A DNA stretch of 64,000 nucleotides from JAHIVN01 sp018816645 (GTDB taxonomy: Bacteria > Patescibacteriota > Dojkabacteria > JAHIVN01): the NCBI GenBank assembly GCA_043816305.1, contig JBDRHZ010000012.1, forward strand, positions 1 through 64,000, written 5' to 3'. Positions 13,658 to 20,141 of the stretch are shown here, piece by piece. Position numbers and translations under genes: made by a program. The stretch's first letter is position 1, and every line of letters starts with the position of its first letter. A model generated the notes under the pieces. The model did no database searches, was not told where the DNA came from, and saw only the letters and a program-made list of their open reading frames with translations.

Positions 13658-14560
13658 CTATTTTTTATACATCACGCTGTCCCAATCCCAGGCTAACTCG
13701 TTTAAAAGGGGAATTTTGGCAATTGTTTTGTCTGTCTTGGTCAAAAATTGGTTTATTTTTTCATTTTCCGGAAGGTTATGTTTAAAAAGCCGGTTTCTAA
13801 TATAGCAGAAATATGTGTGGTATTTTCTTAAATAATCAACCGGCGTTATTTTTATCTCGGAAAAACCGGCCGCCTTGAATATTCTCTTTAATTTTCCGCG
13901 GGAAAAACCCATCGTGATGTCATCGGCCAAGGATTTGGCTTCGCCTTTGTTCCGTTTTCTGATCAGCCAGCGAAAAGTCATAATAACAGGCCAAAAAATA
14001 TAGTGAAACCAAGCCGCCGGCTCGCGCAAGATTAATACGGGACTTCCTTCTTTAACCACGCGGTAGATCTCGGTCAGAGCTTTTTTATTATCCGGCAAAT
14101 GATGCAGGGAAGCGACCATAAAGATGCCGTCAAAAACTTCGTTTTTAAAAGGCAGATTTTCTGCGTCCACGGCCATAAAATAGTTATCATCAGCCACCCT
14201 TGATTTCTCCGCAAAATAACGGGCTTTTTTAACGGAGCCCGGCGCGATATCCGTTTCTACGACTTTATAGCCTTGTTTCATCAGACTTAATGCGAAACGG
14301 CCGTCTCCCCCGCCGATTTCCAAGAATAATTTGCCTTCCTTGCCTTGATTAATAATCGGGCTAAACAGTCTTAATTCGGAAAAATTACCCTTTAATATCT
14401 TTTCCTCGTTAAACTTGTCGGCTCTCTGCGAATAAGTATTAACCTCAATGGCCTTGATCTTATTTAAATCTTTCGGCAAAAAATCAAAAACTCCATCCGA
14501 AGGCCGGGGATAGTTCTTAAATTCTTCTTTAATAAAATCTGGATTTGAAAGATTATTCAA
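13658..14560 (-). CDS. Class I SAM-dependent methyltransferase
   Basis: 300 residues. LFLEIGGGDGRFALSL is motif I, VVETDIAPGSVKKA motif II, DAENLPFKNEVFDGIFM motif IV, and SLHHLPDNKKALTEIYRVVK is the typical segment of Methyltransf_11 enzymes. The N-terminal 90 residues (YPRPSDGVFDFLPKDL) and the basic C-terminus are specific. Small-molecule or lipid/quinone methylation are possible. Transcribed with the 12861 gene; the upstream side ends in a partial copy of the island repeat. Confidence 0.85.
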   Translation of the reverse strand: MNNLSNPDFIKEEFKNYPRPSDGVFDFLPKDLNKIKAIEVNTYSQRADKFNEEKILKGNFSELRLFSPIINQGKEGKLFLEIGGGDGRFALSLMKQGYKVVETDIAPGSVKKARYFAEKSRVADDNYFMAVDAENLPFKNEVFDGIFMVASLHHLPDNKKALTEIYRVVKEGSPVLILREPAAWFHYIFWPVIMTFRWLIRKRNKGEAKSLADDITMGFSRGKLKRIFKAAGFSEIKITPVDYLRKYHTYFCYIRNRLFKHNLPENEKINQFLTKTDKTIAKIPLLNELAWDWDSVMYKK

Positions 14561-14582
14561 TTTTTTATTCTTAAGGAAATGG

Positions 14583-14692
14583 TCGGGGCGACTGGGGCGC
14601 GGAGGAGGGTCAGCCGCCGACAGACCGAATTTTTATTAGATCTTTCCAAAAAATCTTCCTTTTTCGTGCCCCGTCTCGGGGCGCGCCGCAAT
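14583..14692 (-). repeat. Third, degraded copy of the island repeat
   Basis: The end TTCCTTTTTCGT, hairpin GCCCCG-TCT-CGGGGC, GCGCCGC (about 14660-14689) matches the inner ends of the repeats at 1299-1330 and 6755-6785, with its own hairpin sequence. The preceding 80 bases (GTCAGCCGCCGACAG...) are only loosely similar. So this repeat family is dispersed, not unique to the island. Confidence 0.6.
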
Positions 14693-14701
14693 CAATATTT
14701 C

Positions 14702-15385
14702 TTATATTTTTGGTTTTCGATTAATAAAAAAATACATCGCACCCGAAATTATTATCGTAATTATATATAAGATTCTCATAGAACCTACTGCAGTAAATAT
14801 TGCTTTGTAAAAGAAAAATATTAAAGCGATTATTAAAACGGTGTTGTATTTATTTTGAGAATTTTTAATTTGAGTAAATTTTTCAATATTTCTTAATAAG
14901 TTATTATTTTCTATTGATCCTGCGGTTACTTCTTTTTCAATTATTTCGTTTTTTAAACTTAGCAATCTTACTTTTACAGCTGATAGACCGTTTTCATTGC
15001 CAAAAAAATTTAGAGCTTTATTGTATTTATAAACTATAATATATGATGATTTTAACCCTTCGTAGACAATTATATTTTTTTCGTCTGTCTGAGTATTAAT
15101 TATTTTGTAGTCCTTGTGCTTTTGCATTTTATTTCTAAAAACTGTAAGGATCTCCCCATTTGGGTCATCAATACTCAATACCCTAATTTTATCTTCTTTA
15201 TTTAAGGGCTTAATATCACTTTGTTGTATATCGTTTTTATTTAACTCTTTTTCCTTAAGATCTGAGGATATCATCTCTTTTATTGAAGTTATTTTTTGGC
15301 CGCAAAATTGGCAAAATTTTGAATTTGTATAAATTTTCTTGCCACATTTTTCGCAGTATATTTTTTTCCCTTCTGTATAAACCAT
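14702..15385 (-). CDS. Zinc-ribbon membrane protein, unknown
   Basis: 227 residues. Starts with a double-zinc-ribbon motif CEKCGKKIYTNSKFCQFCG (residues about 11-29), then a polar linker, a middle alpha/beta domain (IRVLSIDDPNGEILTVF, IIVYEGLKSSYIIVYK) and two C-terminal membrane helices (about 178-198 and 203-220). The cytosolic zinc ribbon plus tail anchor is a common layout of small bacterial sensor or scaffold proteins. It is AT-rich compared with 7-14 kb genes. Confidence 0.7.
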   Translation of the reverse strand: MVYTEGKKIYCEKCGKKIYTNSKFCQFCGQKITSIKEMISSDLKEKELNKNDIQQSDIKPLNKEDKIRVLSIDDPNGEILTVFRNKMQKHKDYKIINTQTDEKNIIVYEGLKSSYIIVYKYNKALNFFGNENGLSAVKVRLLSLKNEIIEKEVTAGSIENNNLLRNIEKFTQIKNSQNKYNTVLIIALIFFFYKAIFTAVGSMRILYIITIIISGAMYFFINRKPKI

Positions 15386-15455
15386 AAGTTTTCAATTTTT
15401 TAGTTTATTATCTATCTCTAAATTTTTAATATTTTCTTAACTCATACAGCTTGCC

Positions 15456-16061
15456 TCATATTTCCATTTGTTTATCTCTAATAAGAATGGGATTACCTTT
15501 AATAAAGTCCTCAATATTAATTTCTGGAGCAAGCACTTTTAATAGCTCTCGCTGAGTTTTTTCTCTTTCAATACTTGATATGAAATGTAGGCCTGGCGTT
15601 GGAAAAAATATTGAGGCTGTGTCAAATTCTAACCTACTTAAAATCAAAAAAGCATAATATTCAGATAGATTGCGAAAATCTTGAAGATAAAGTTTAAAGG
15701 TCCAATATGTAGTTGCAAATTTTAAGAAAGTTTCACTAGCCTCAGGATAATTATCTTCCAATGACCTCCCAAAAAATTCCCGAATTCTATTTATATCCGT
15801 AAATTTATGCCCCTTAACTCCTAATAAAAAATAGCCTTTGATCAAATTATCGTAAAGAGTGCCTATATCTTTTTTTAATTCATCAGTTTTTTCAATATCT
15901 TTTTCCCTAGATAATAATAATCCTTTCTCCCTCTCTGTTAAATTTAATCCTACTACACCTAAAATCAAATCGGCGAGCTCCACGAGTTTTAATGGGTCGT
16001 TTTGTTTATTATCCATAAATTTTTTCTTCGAACATATTAGATTTTTATATATTGACTTCAC
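15456..16061 (-). CDS. Hypothetical helical protein
   Basis: 201 residues if the first ATG is used; the ATG at 16016 (MDNKQNDPLKLVELADLI) is a likelier start. Predominantly helical, with NLTEREKGLLLSREKD and FKLYLQDFRNLSEYYAFLILSRLE. No catalytic motif or family recognised. It lies in an AT-rich cluster with the HEPN gene and the zinc-ribbon gene, which looks like an accessory block. Confidence 0.6.
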   Translation of the reverse strand: MKSIYKNLICSKKKFMDNKQNDPLKLVELADLILGVVGLNLTEREKGLLLSREKDIEKTDELKKDIGTLYDNLIKGYFLLGVKGHKFTDINRIREFFGRSLEDNYPEASETFLKFATTYWTFKLYLQDFRNLSEYYAFLILSRLEFDTASIFFPTPGLHFISSIEREKTQRELLKVLAPEINIEDFIKGNPILIRDKQMEI

Positions 16062-16115
16062 CTACAATTATTTTTTATTAGCCTAAGGTAATGGGAGCGA
16101 AGGTTTGAAATTGTG

Positions 16116-16583
16116 TTAAATCACACATTTCAAATAAGCCCACTTAATCCATTTCTCCAGAATTATACCGGAAAAATATACTAAATTTCTATCCGTTGGA
16201 TTCATTAAACTCTTAGAGCCATGAAATAAATTGCACCTTATTTGATAAATAAATCGAATTATTTGATTTAAATCTTCTATATTATTTAGTTTACGAAATT
16301 TATCTTCATGTCCAGGCCTCATATCCGGTATGGGCGAAAAGCTTTTTAACGAATTGAGCCAATTTTTTGTTTCTTCAGATTGTATTTCGCTCCATTTTAC
16401 CTTAAGACAATTATTATTGTTATTAAACCATAATAACTTTTTTGTATCCTGATCTTCGCCAGATTGAGCAGTGATCCAAGCGTCAAAACAAATATAGAAT
16501 ATAATAAATTTAATAAAAGGGTCATTTTCATCCTCACCTTTTAGTTTCCACCACCCAATTAAATTTTTAACACGTTCATTCAT
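16116..16583 (-). CDS. HEPN-like protein
   Basis: 155 residues, helical. FIIFYICFDAWITAQSG near the start and IRFIYQIRCNLFHGSKS near residue 118 give the R-x4-H motif (RCNLFH) of HEPN domains in the typical context of Apea/RiboL-PSP-like HEPN families. HEPN proteins are metal-independent RNases used in toxin-antitoxin and abortive defence. A truncated HTH gene directly upstream could be the remains of its antitoxin or regulator. RNase activity is inferred from the motif. Confidence 0.65.
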   Translation of the reverse strand: MNERVKNLIGWWKLKGEDENDPFIKFIIFYICFDAWITAQSGEDQDTKKLLWFNNNNNCLKVKWSEIQSEETKNWLNSLKSFSPIPDMRPGHEDKFRKLNNIEDLNQIIRFIYQIRCNLFHGSKSLMNPTDRNLVYFSGIILEKWIKWAYLKCVI

Positions 16584-16585
16584 AA

Positions 16586-16669
16586 TTACATTATTAAATC
16601 ACCAACGCCAATTTCTAACGCAGTGGCGATTTTAGTTAATGTTTCTATCGTTGGATTGGGACAAACCGC
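16586..16669 (-). pseudogene. 3' remnant of an XRE-type HTH gene
   Basis: Minus-strand frame ending 2 bases before the HEPN start codon encodes PNPTIETLTKIATALEIGV then GDLIM and a stop, the classic C-terminal part of an XRE domain. The 5' part is missing; the frame closes at about 16670 and tRNA-Pro debris begins at 16686. The gene has been cut by repeat insertion or deletion. Confidence 0.72.
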
Positions 16670-16685
16670 AAAGTTTTAATATATA

Positions 16686-16740
16686 GGGGTGCGCGGATTT
16701 GTCTCCCTACGGGTGATCCCCCGAAGGGGGAAACCGCGGA
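16686..16740 (-). pseudogene. tRNA-Pro 3' fragment split in the T-loop by a 30-nt double hairpin
   Basis: GGGGTGCGCGGATTTG and AACCGCGG match the 3' end of the tRNA-Pro at 16850. The 30-nt insert (16702-16731) is TCTCCC-TAC-GGGTGA (one mismatch) plus TCCCCC-GAA-GGGGGA, 15+15 nt. Confidence 0.82.
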
Positions 16741-16762
16741 TTATTCCGCCCTGAGTCGGGGC

Positions 16763-16837
16763 GACTGGATTTGCCACCGCCATATGGGCGGGGTCCCGCC
16801 TCTTTTTTTATATTTTGTGGCGGGAAACCAGCGATCT
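16763..16837 (-). pseudogene. Another tRNA T-arm remnant with a palindromic insert
   Basis: GACTGGATTTG and AACCAGCGATCTTC reconstitute a T-arm if 52 nt (16774-16825) are removed; the site is the same as in the tRNA-Pro fragment. The insert contains CCGCC...GGCGG and CCCGCC...GGCGGG stems around a T-rich middle. Parent tRNA not identified in the window. Confidence 0.6.
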
Positions 16838-16849
16838 TCCCCCACTAAA

Positions 16850-16922
16850 TCGGGGTGCGCGGATTTGAACCGCGGACCTCTCGCTCCCAAAGCGAGCGTT
16901 CTAGCCACTGAACTACACCCCG
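16850..16922 (-). tRNA. tRNA-Pro (anticodon UGG)
   Basis: Acceptor CGGGGTG/CACCCCG, anticodon arm CTCGC-TTTGGGA-GCGAG, T-arm CGCGG-TTCAAAT-CCGCG; no encoded CCA. Loop TTTGGGA places UGG at positions 34-36. Confidence 0.95.
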
Positions 16923-16959
16923 AATAAGCCCGTATTATATCATAGAAATATTTATAAAA

Positions 16960-17052
16960 TGCCCAGAGAGGGAATCGAACTCTCACTCCCGGTAAAGGGA
17001 ACAGGATTTCCTGCCTGCGTGCCGAATGCACTTCGGCAGGCAGGTAAGTCCA
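16960..17052 (-). pseudogene. tRNA-Leu 3' part split in the anticodon loop by a 35-nt hairpin
   Basis: From the right: TAAGTCC, a 35-nt palindrome (17010-17044; TGCCGAA/TTCGGCA within CCTGCC...GGCAGG), then GGATTT, variable arm, T-arm GAGAG-TTCGATT-CCCTC and acceptor TGCCCAG. It corresponds to the tRNA-Leu at 17059 cut exactly inside its anticodon loop (GGATTT^TAAGTCC), with the D-arm and 5' acceptor missing. Confidence 0.78.
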
Positions 17053-17058
17053 GTAAAA

Positions 17059-17144
17059 TGCCCAGGGTGGGAATCGAACCCACACGGAGTTTAACCTCCA
17101 TTGGATTTTAAGTCCAACGTGTCTACCAGTTCCACCACCTGGGC
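17059..17144 (-). tRNA. tRNA-Leu (anticodon UAA), second gene
   Basis: Class II tRNA: acceptor GCCCAGG/CCTGGGC, anticodon arm TTGGA-CTTAAAA-TCCAA, variable arm with GGAGGTTAAACTCC, T-arm TGGGTTCGATTCCCA. It reads the same codon as the gene at 10613 but differs in sequence, which is unusual for a small genome. Confidence 0.95.
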
Positions 17145-17185
17145 ATATATGTACCGATTCTCAGTTCCGCTATCTGCGAAAATTA

Positions 17186-17262
17186 TGGAGGTCACGGCGG
17201 GATTCGAACCCGCGGATAACGGTTTTGCAGACCGTTGCCTTAGACCACTTGGCTACGTGACC
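17186..17262 (-). tRNA. tRNA-Cys (anticodon GCA)
   Basis: Acceptor GGTCACG/CGTGACC, anticodon arm ACGGT-CTGCAAA-ACCGT, T-arm GCGGG-TTCGAAT-CCCGC; TCCA at the 3' end encoded. The 5' flank (TTTATTTTAAAGAGCATGT in plus orientation, from 17265) is repeated after the broken copy at 17681-17700. Confidence 0.95.
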
Positions 17263-17266
17263 ATGT

Positions 17267-17527
17267 TTATTTTAAAGAGCATGTTAGCCTACTAAATAGA
17301 TTTTCTTTGTAACAGCTTTTTTTTAATTGAGATTCTCTTTTCCTGGCATCTTCCTTTGACAGATATGCTTCGTAGTAAACTAACCTCCAAGGTCTATTAG
17401 GCTTAGTAGATCGAACCTTCCCGTTATTGTGAGTAAGGAACCGAGATCTAAGATCGGCCGAATATCCAATATACAGATCGTTATTTTTTAAACTTTTTAA
17501 AGCATAAACATAGAACATAAAATCCAT
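17267..17527 (-). CDS. Small GIY-YIG endonuclease (copy C), between tRNA-Cys and its broken copy
   Basis: 86 residues; the second Met (17518, MFYVYALKS) is the likelier start since family members begin there. The GIY-YIG domain is complete: FYVYALKS...LYIGYS, DLRSRFLTH with the catalytic Arg, YYEAYLSKEDARKRESQLKKS with the acidic residue. It is separated by only 4 bases from the 5' end of the intact tRNA-Cys, and a broken tRNA-Cys 5' half lies upstream. This is the same order and strand as copy A at tRNA-Leu. It also lies between a direct repeat of tRNA 5' flank, as expected for an inserted unit. Confidence 0.88.
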   Translation of the reverse strand: MDFMFYVYALKSLKNNDLYIGYSADLRSRFLTHNNGKVRSTKPNRPWRLVYYEAYLSKEDARKRESQLKKSCYKENLFSRLTCSLK

Positions 17528-17547
17528 TAGATTACTATTTGAAGTAT

Positions 17548-17679
17548 GGTTTTGTGTCCCTACGGGACATCTCCCGGAGGGAGACAGACCGTTGCCCTGC
17601 CTACGCTAAAGCTACGGCGGACATGCTTAGACCACTTTCCGCCTACGCCAAGGCTTCGGCGGACAGGGGCTACGTGACC
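17548..17679 (-). pseudogene. tRNA-Cys 5' half with three 30-nt palindromic inserts
   Basis: Removing three inserts of exactly 30 nt restores the tRNA-Cys 5' half. 17555-17584 lies in the anticodon loop (TGTCCC-TAC-GGGACA and TCTCCC-GGA-GGGAGA). 17597-17626 lies between anticodon and D-stem and 17638-17667 in the D-loop; both are imperfect TCCGCC...GGCGGA palindromes. The following 20 bases repeat the flank of the intact gene. Confidence 0.88.
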
Positions 17680-17700
17680 GATTTATTTTAAAGAGCATGT

Positions 17701-17890
17701 ATTTATCATTAGGTTATCACATTATACCCGAACTATAGATTATCCAGCAAATGAAAAGATGTCAAACTAGAAGATTATCTTTGATTTTGCTAAAATGGTT
17801 TTAGATATCCAACTCTGGCAAATCATGGTTTAAAAAAGTCTATATGGGGCTGGAGTGAATAGATAGAAAGTTATTTTATTAGACAGAATA
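17701..17890. other. Intergenic spacer
   Basis: About 190 bases without a recognisable gene, terminator or RNA. Sequence style changes here: palindromic tRNA debris ends and the denser gene block to the right begins. Confidence 0.4.
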
Positions 17891-18376
17891 ATGATCCTAA
17901 AAGGCTACAATCAATTCCTAAGAGATATCTTTGGTAAGCTGGAAAACCTGAAGATAGATGTTCGCTCATATGAACTCGATCATATCGCTTACCAGGCTTC
18001 GTCTGACGAGGATTATGATACATTATTGCCAGAATTTGAAAAAATATGTGATCTGTTGAGTGAAGAAGTAGTCGGTGGAAGAAGGGTAGGGATTTTTAAA
18101 TTCAAACAGCCGCTTGTATTCGAAAACTATTCTATTCCCTCAGTCGAACTGATAGCTCCCAAACAAGATCAAATATGCCCATCGGCTCTGGAACATGCTG
18201 AGTTTGTGATAGATACAGATTTCGATACATTTTTGAAGAAATATCCGGCTATCGATTGGGATACAAGCGATGTTGATCAGAAGGATTTTCCTATGATCAA
18301 ACTAAAGGTGGGAAAAGGTTTACAGGTGAAGTTTCACCTTGAATCGGTTCTAGATATTGTAGAGAAGATAAATTAA
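17891..18376 (+). CDS. YecM-like VOC-fold protein
   Basis: 161 residues. YELDHIAYQASSDEDYDTL, VVGGRRVGIFKFKQPLVF, VELIAPKQDQICPSALEHAEFVI match the YecM family, a glyoxalase/dioxygenase-like (VOC) fold with metal-ligand His and Glu. In E. coli the family is uncharacterised. The last four bases overlap the converging GNAT gene. Confidence 0.8.
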   Translation: MILKGYNQFLRDIFGKLENLKIDVRSYELDHIAYQASSDEDYDTLLPEFEKICDLLSEEVVGGRRVGIFKFKQPLVFENYSIPSVELIAPKQDQICPSALEHAEFVIDTDFDTFLKKYPAIDWDTSDVDQKDFPMIKLKVGKGLQVKFHLESVLDIVEKIN

Positions 18377-18852
18377 ATCTCCAGTTTGTGATAGAGATCC
18401 ATCTCCAGCGACACATCGATCTCTTTAAAGCCGAATCTTTTGTAGAATGTAAGAGCGTCATTATTCTTTATGTAGCAGTTTAGATAAACTCTTTCAAGTC
18501 CTTTCTCTTTTGCCCAGTTCAGAAGTCTTCTAAGCAGTTTTGTTCCAACACCTTTTTTTTTGTATTCAGGAATAACTCCGATGTTCTCTATTTCAAGGTA
18601 TTGCTTATTTCTATAAAGATATTCCTTCTTAGAATCGTTTCCATAGCCGACCATTTTTCCTCCGTCGTATGCTATGTAGAAACAACTATCTGTATTCTCT
18701 AAAGCTTCTTTAAAGAATTTTCTACCCTTATCACTCAGATCAAAGTCTATATCTATGTCGGGATCAAATTCTTTATTTTGAAACATTATTTCGTGGTTGA
18801 GTCTCTGTATCTTTTCGATATCTTTGACAAGAGCTTTCTTTATGGAAATCAT
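18373..18852 (-). CDS. GNAT family N-acetyltransferase
   Basis: 159 residues. The acetyl-CoA pyrophosphate loop is in VIPEYKKKGVGTKLLRRLL, followed by YLNCYIKNNDALTFYKRFGFKEID, the canonical GNAT beta-5/helix/beta-6 region. Substrate unknown. Its start overlaps the upstream NUDIX gene's stop by 4 bases, so the two are translationally coupled. Confidence 0.87.
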   Translation of the reverse strand: MISIKKALVKDIEKIQRLNHEIMFQNKEFDPDIDIDFDLSDKGRKFFKEALENTDSCFYIAYDGGKMVGYGNDSKKEYLYRNKQYLEIENIGVIPEYKKKGVGTKLLRRLLNWAKEKGLERVYLNCYIKNNDALTFYKRFGFKEIDVSLEMDLYHKLEI

Positions 18853-19448
18853 ACCCTAGACTGACTAACTTTAAGTAACTTCTTGATTCTATCAAATTCA
18901 GCTTTATCTTCTTTCGCTTTCAGAATGAATAGTGCTATTTCACTGTCACGGTAATTATCCTTAGTGATAATTTTCATATATTCATCAAATGTTACTTCCA
19001 TCAAACTGATCTTTTCTCCGGAATCTGAGTTTATACTACTTACTTTTTTCAAACTTCTTGCTATAAATGTATAGCAAACCCAGTCAACTTTTATGTCTGG
19101 GTGTGTTGCATTAAGCAGGATAAAATCCTTTGCCTCATAGCCGGATTCCTCTAGTAGTTCTCTTCTTGCTGTATCAAGTGGGGATTCACCTGCATCCAGC
19201 CTGCCGCCTAAAGCACTGATAAACGGGATTTCTTGTGGCTGTTCCTGTTTGCAAAGAATGATTTTTCCTTCCTTTGTGATAGGCAACACGTTGACACTAT
19301 CTGCAGGTCTTTTCGCCTTTTCGAAAGTGGCAGTTGATCCATCGAACATTTTCTGTTCCCACTGGTAAATGTCAAACAATATTCCGGAGAAGACTTTTTT
19401 GGCATTCTTAGGTATTGGCTGTTTTGATTCTGGTCTTTTGATGTTCAT
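18849..19448 (-). CDS. NUDIX hydrolase
   Basis: 199 residues. The Nudix box GRLDAGESPLDTARRELLEE followed by SGY is complete (GX5EX7REUXEEXGU), with metal-binding Glu residues present. N-terminal beta region (VFSGILFDIYQWEQKMFDG) resembles ADP-ribose pyrophosphatase-type enzymes that act on nucleoside diphosphate sugars. First gene of a two-gene unit with the GNAT gene. Exact substrate not decidable. Confidence 0.87.
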   Translation of the reverse strand: MNIKRPESKQPIPKNAKKVFSGILFDIYQWEQKMFDGSTATFEKAKRPADSVNVLPITKEGKIILCKQEQPQEIPFISALGGRLDAGESPLDTARRELLEESGYEAKDFILLNATHPDIKVDWVCYTFIARSLKKVSSINSDSGEKISLMEVTFDEYMKIITKDNYRDSEIALFILKAKEDKAEFDRIKKLLKVSQSRV

Positions 19449-19640
19449 TATAGGTGTATTTTAGTTGATTCTCTCGAGCTTTTCAAATAATTACATTATC
19501 CGAATAGCTAATCAATGATTGTTTGGTTATGTCTTTTAATTATTACTATCAATACCTGCTTCTTTACACTATCTTATTTTACAACTACAATATGATATAT
19601 TACATATTACATTTTACATTTTACATATTACATATTCCTT

Positions 19641-20018
19641 ATGACTAAACTCAGGCAAATTTACAAGTGCAATATCTGTGGAAATCTTGTCGAAATGGTC
19701 GGTACCGGTGCCGGCATGTTAGTCTGCTGCAATCAGGATATGGAGCTTCTTGAGCCAAAATCAAAAGAAGAAGGTCTTGAAAAGCATGTTCCTGTTGTTG
19801 AGAAGATGGACAAGGGTATAAGGATAAAGGTAGGGGAGGTAGAGCACCCGATGGAAGAGGAGCACTACATTACATTTATTGAGGTTCTGGTAGATGGAAA
19901 AGTTTACCGCCATGAGCTTAAACCTGGAGAAAAACCTGAGATGGAAGTCTGCTGTATTGAGCCAAGCAGCATAACTGCTAGGGAGTATTGCAGTGTTCAT
20001 GGGTTGTGGGAGAACTAG
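19641..20018 (+). CDS. dfx: Desulfoferrodoxin (superoxide reductase)
   Basis: 125 residues with both domains. A rubredoxin-like N-terminal Fe site uses CNICG and CCNQ (Cys10, Cys13, Cys29, Cys30 region), and the superoxide-reductase centre is provided by EKHVPV, VEHPMEEEHYITF and CSVHGLW (four His and one Cys). It reduces superoxide to hydrogen peroxide without making oxygen, typical of anaerobes, and supports an anaerobic lifestyle for the host. Preceded by a low-complexity ACATATT-type repeat at 19585-19640. Confidence 0.93.
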   Translation: MTKLRQIYKCNICGNLVEMVGTGAGMLVCCNQDMELLEPKSKEEGLEKHVPVVEKMDKGIRIKVGEVEHPMEEEHYITFIEVLVDGKVYRHELKPGEKPEMEVCCIEPSSITAREYCSVHGLWEN

Positions 20019-20141
20019 TAAATAACTAATAGTTCAAAGATCATAATCTATAACCTTGTGTTCTATTGAGGTTAATTAGGTGGACCATATTGACAAAACA
20101 TATTTCCCTGTTTCCATATTTGACTGGGTATTGCACATGTT

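Noticed and set aside
16741..17085. Minus-strand frame across three tRNA genes
   Set aside because: Lies over tRNA and pseudo-tRNA sequence; motifs such as GCSSVARTLALGARG are tRNA read-through.
17700..17900. Chimeric contig junction
   Set aside because: Gene style changes here, but the tRNA-Gln at 57 kb shows the same remnant pattern as the left part, so a misjoin is not supported.
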